Shown here: piece after piece, positions 13,819 through 14,088 of the stretch
How the letters are laid out: every line of letters starts with the position of its first letter
How positions within the stretch are numbered: position 1 is the stretch's first letter
DNA from: PFJX01 sp964646585
GTDB lineage: Bacteria; Pseudomonadota; Gammaproteobacteria; Burkholderiales; Thiobacillaceae
Assembly: GCA_964646585.1 (NCBI GenBank)
Contig: CAZYEY010000239.1
Coordinates: 1 to 14,088, forward strand
Reading direction: 5' to 3'
DNA length: 14,088 bases
Translations under genes and position numbers: made by a program
Notes under the pieces: generated by a model
Database searches by the model: none
Told to the model about the DNA's origin: nothing
Seen by the model: only the letters and a program-made list of their open reading frames with translations

Positions 13819-14088
13819 CAAACCAATCAACGTAGGCCTGCTGGGCATCGGCACCGTCGGCGGCGGCACCTGGACCGTGCTGACCCGCAATGCCGAGGAA
13901 ATCACCCGTCGCGCCGGCCGGCCCATTCAGATCACCGCCGTGGCCGACCGCAACCTGGAACTGGCCCGTTCGGTCACCGGCGGCCAGGCGCGGGTCACCG
14001 ACGACGCCTTCGCGGTGGTCCGGGATCCGGACATCGACATCGTCGTCGAGCTCATCGGCGGCTACACTGTGGCCAAGGAGCTGGTCCT
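13814..14088 (+). CDS. hom: Homoserine dehydrogenase, N-terminal part (runs off right edge)
   Basis: Homoserine dehydrogenase reduces aspartate semialdehyde to homoserine with NAD(P)H, on the way to threonine and methionine. The first 91 codons are present. The protein opens MIKPINVGLLGIGTVGGGTW, with the Rossmann dinucleotide-binding motif GLLGIGTVGGG at 8-18, followed by ITAVADRNLELARS, then DPDIDIVVELIGGYTVAKEL, the usual order for the N-terminal domain. The catalytic and ACT domains lie beyond the window. There is no aspartokinase fused in front, so it is the monofunctional form common in betaproteobacteria. ATG 13814 overlaps a stop at 13815-13817 (ATGA), the translational coupling expected with an upstream alaC; here the upstream frame is the duplicated tail. 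Confidence 0.93.
   Translation, partial: MIKPINVGLLGIGTVGGGTWTVLTRNAEEITRRAGRPIQITAVADRNLELARSVTGGQARVTDDAFAVVRDPDIDIVVELIGGYTVAKELV

Noticed and set aside
1..14088. CRISPR array, phage-defence genes or an intact insertion sequence
   Set aside because: No evenly spaced repeats, transposase, integrase or defence-protein motifs were seen on either strand.

Overview
The window looks like a chromosome segment from a GC-rich betaproteobacterium. The evidence is the surE-pcm-nlpD-rpoS operon, an AlaC-type transaminase feeding into homoserine dehydrogenase, and protein sequences resembling the Rhodocyclales/Nitrosomonadales side of the class. The lineage is inferred from gene content and sequence feel, not from a search. 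Almost every gene can be named by family, and spacing is very tight, with many 1-4 bp stop/start overlaps.

Region 1 (1-6929) is a glycogen/alpha-glucan locus. The 5' part of glgB (branching enzyme) runs leftward off the edge. Divergently, glgC (ADP-glucose pyrophosphorylase), a first GH57 glycoside hydrolase, an HPP-family membrane protein, a second GH57 enzyme of the 4-alpha-glucanotransferase/alpha-amylase type and a SlyD-like FKBP peptidyl-prolyl isomerase run rightward. Together they make the glucosyl donor, branch the polymer and remodel or degrade it. No glycogen synthase is visible in the window.

Region 2 (6930-7436) is about 500 bp without a convincing gene. Its right end holds a degenerate tRNA-Pro(GGG)-like sequence. 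The anticodon loop, T arm, 3' acceptor strand and CCA are intact, but the D arm and the 5' anticodon-stem strand are not. It ends 27 bp before surE and looks like either an integrase attachment-site scar or a decayed tRNA.

Region 3 (7437-11889) is a coupled chain of six genes: surE, pcm, nlpD, rpoS, a YrfG-type HAD nucleotidase and a Crp/Fnr regulator resembling Dnr. It covers nucleotide and protein repair, cell-wall hydrolase control, the general stress sigma factor and what may be a gas- or redox-responsive regulator. A leftward Mth938-domain gene converges on it.

Region 4 (12490-14088) is alaC followed by the start of hom. The last 75 bp of alaC occur twice, 140 bp apart, with only four differences, all synonymous in the alaC frame. 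The insertion creates a 46-codon open frame that carries a second AlaC tail and keeps stop/start overlaps with both alaC and hom. This duplication and the tRNA scar are the two least ordinary structures here. I see no defence system, CRISPR array or intact mobile element.
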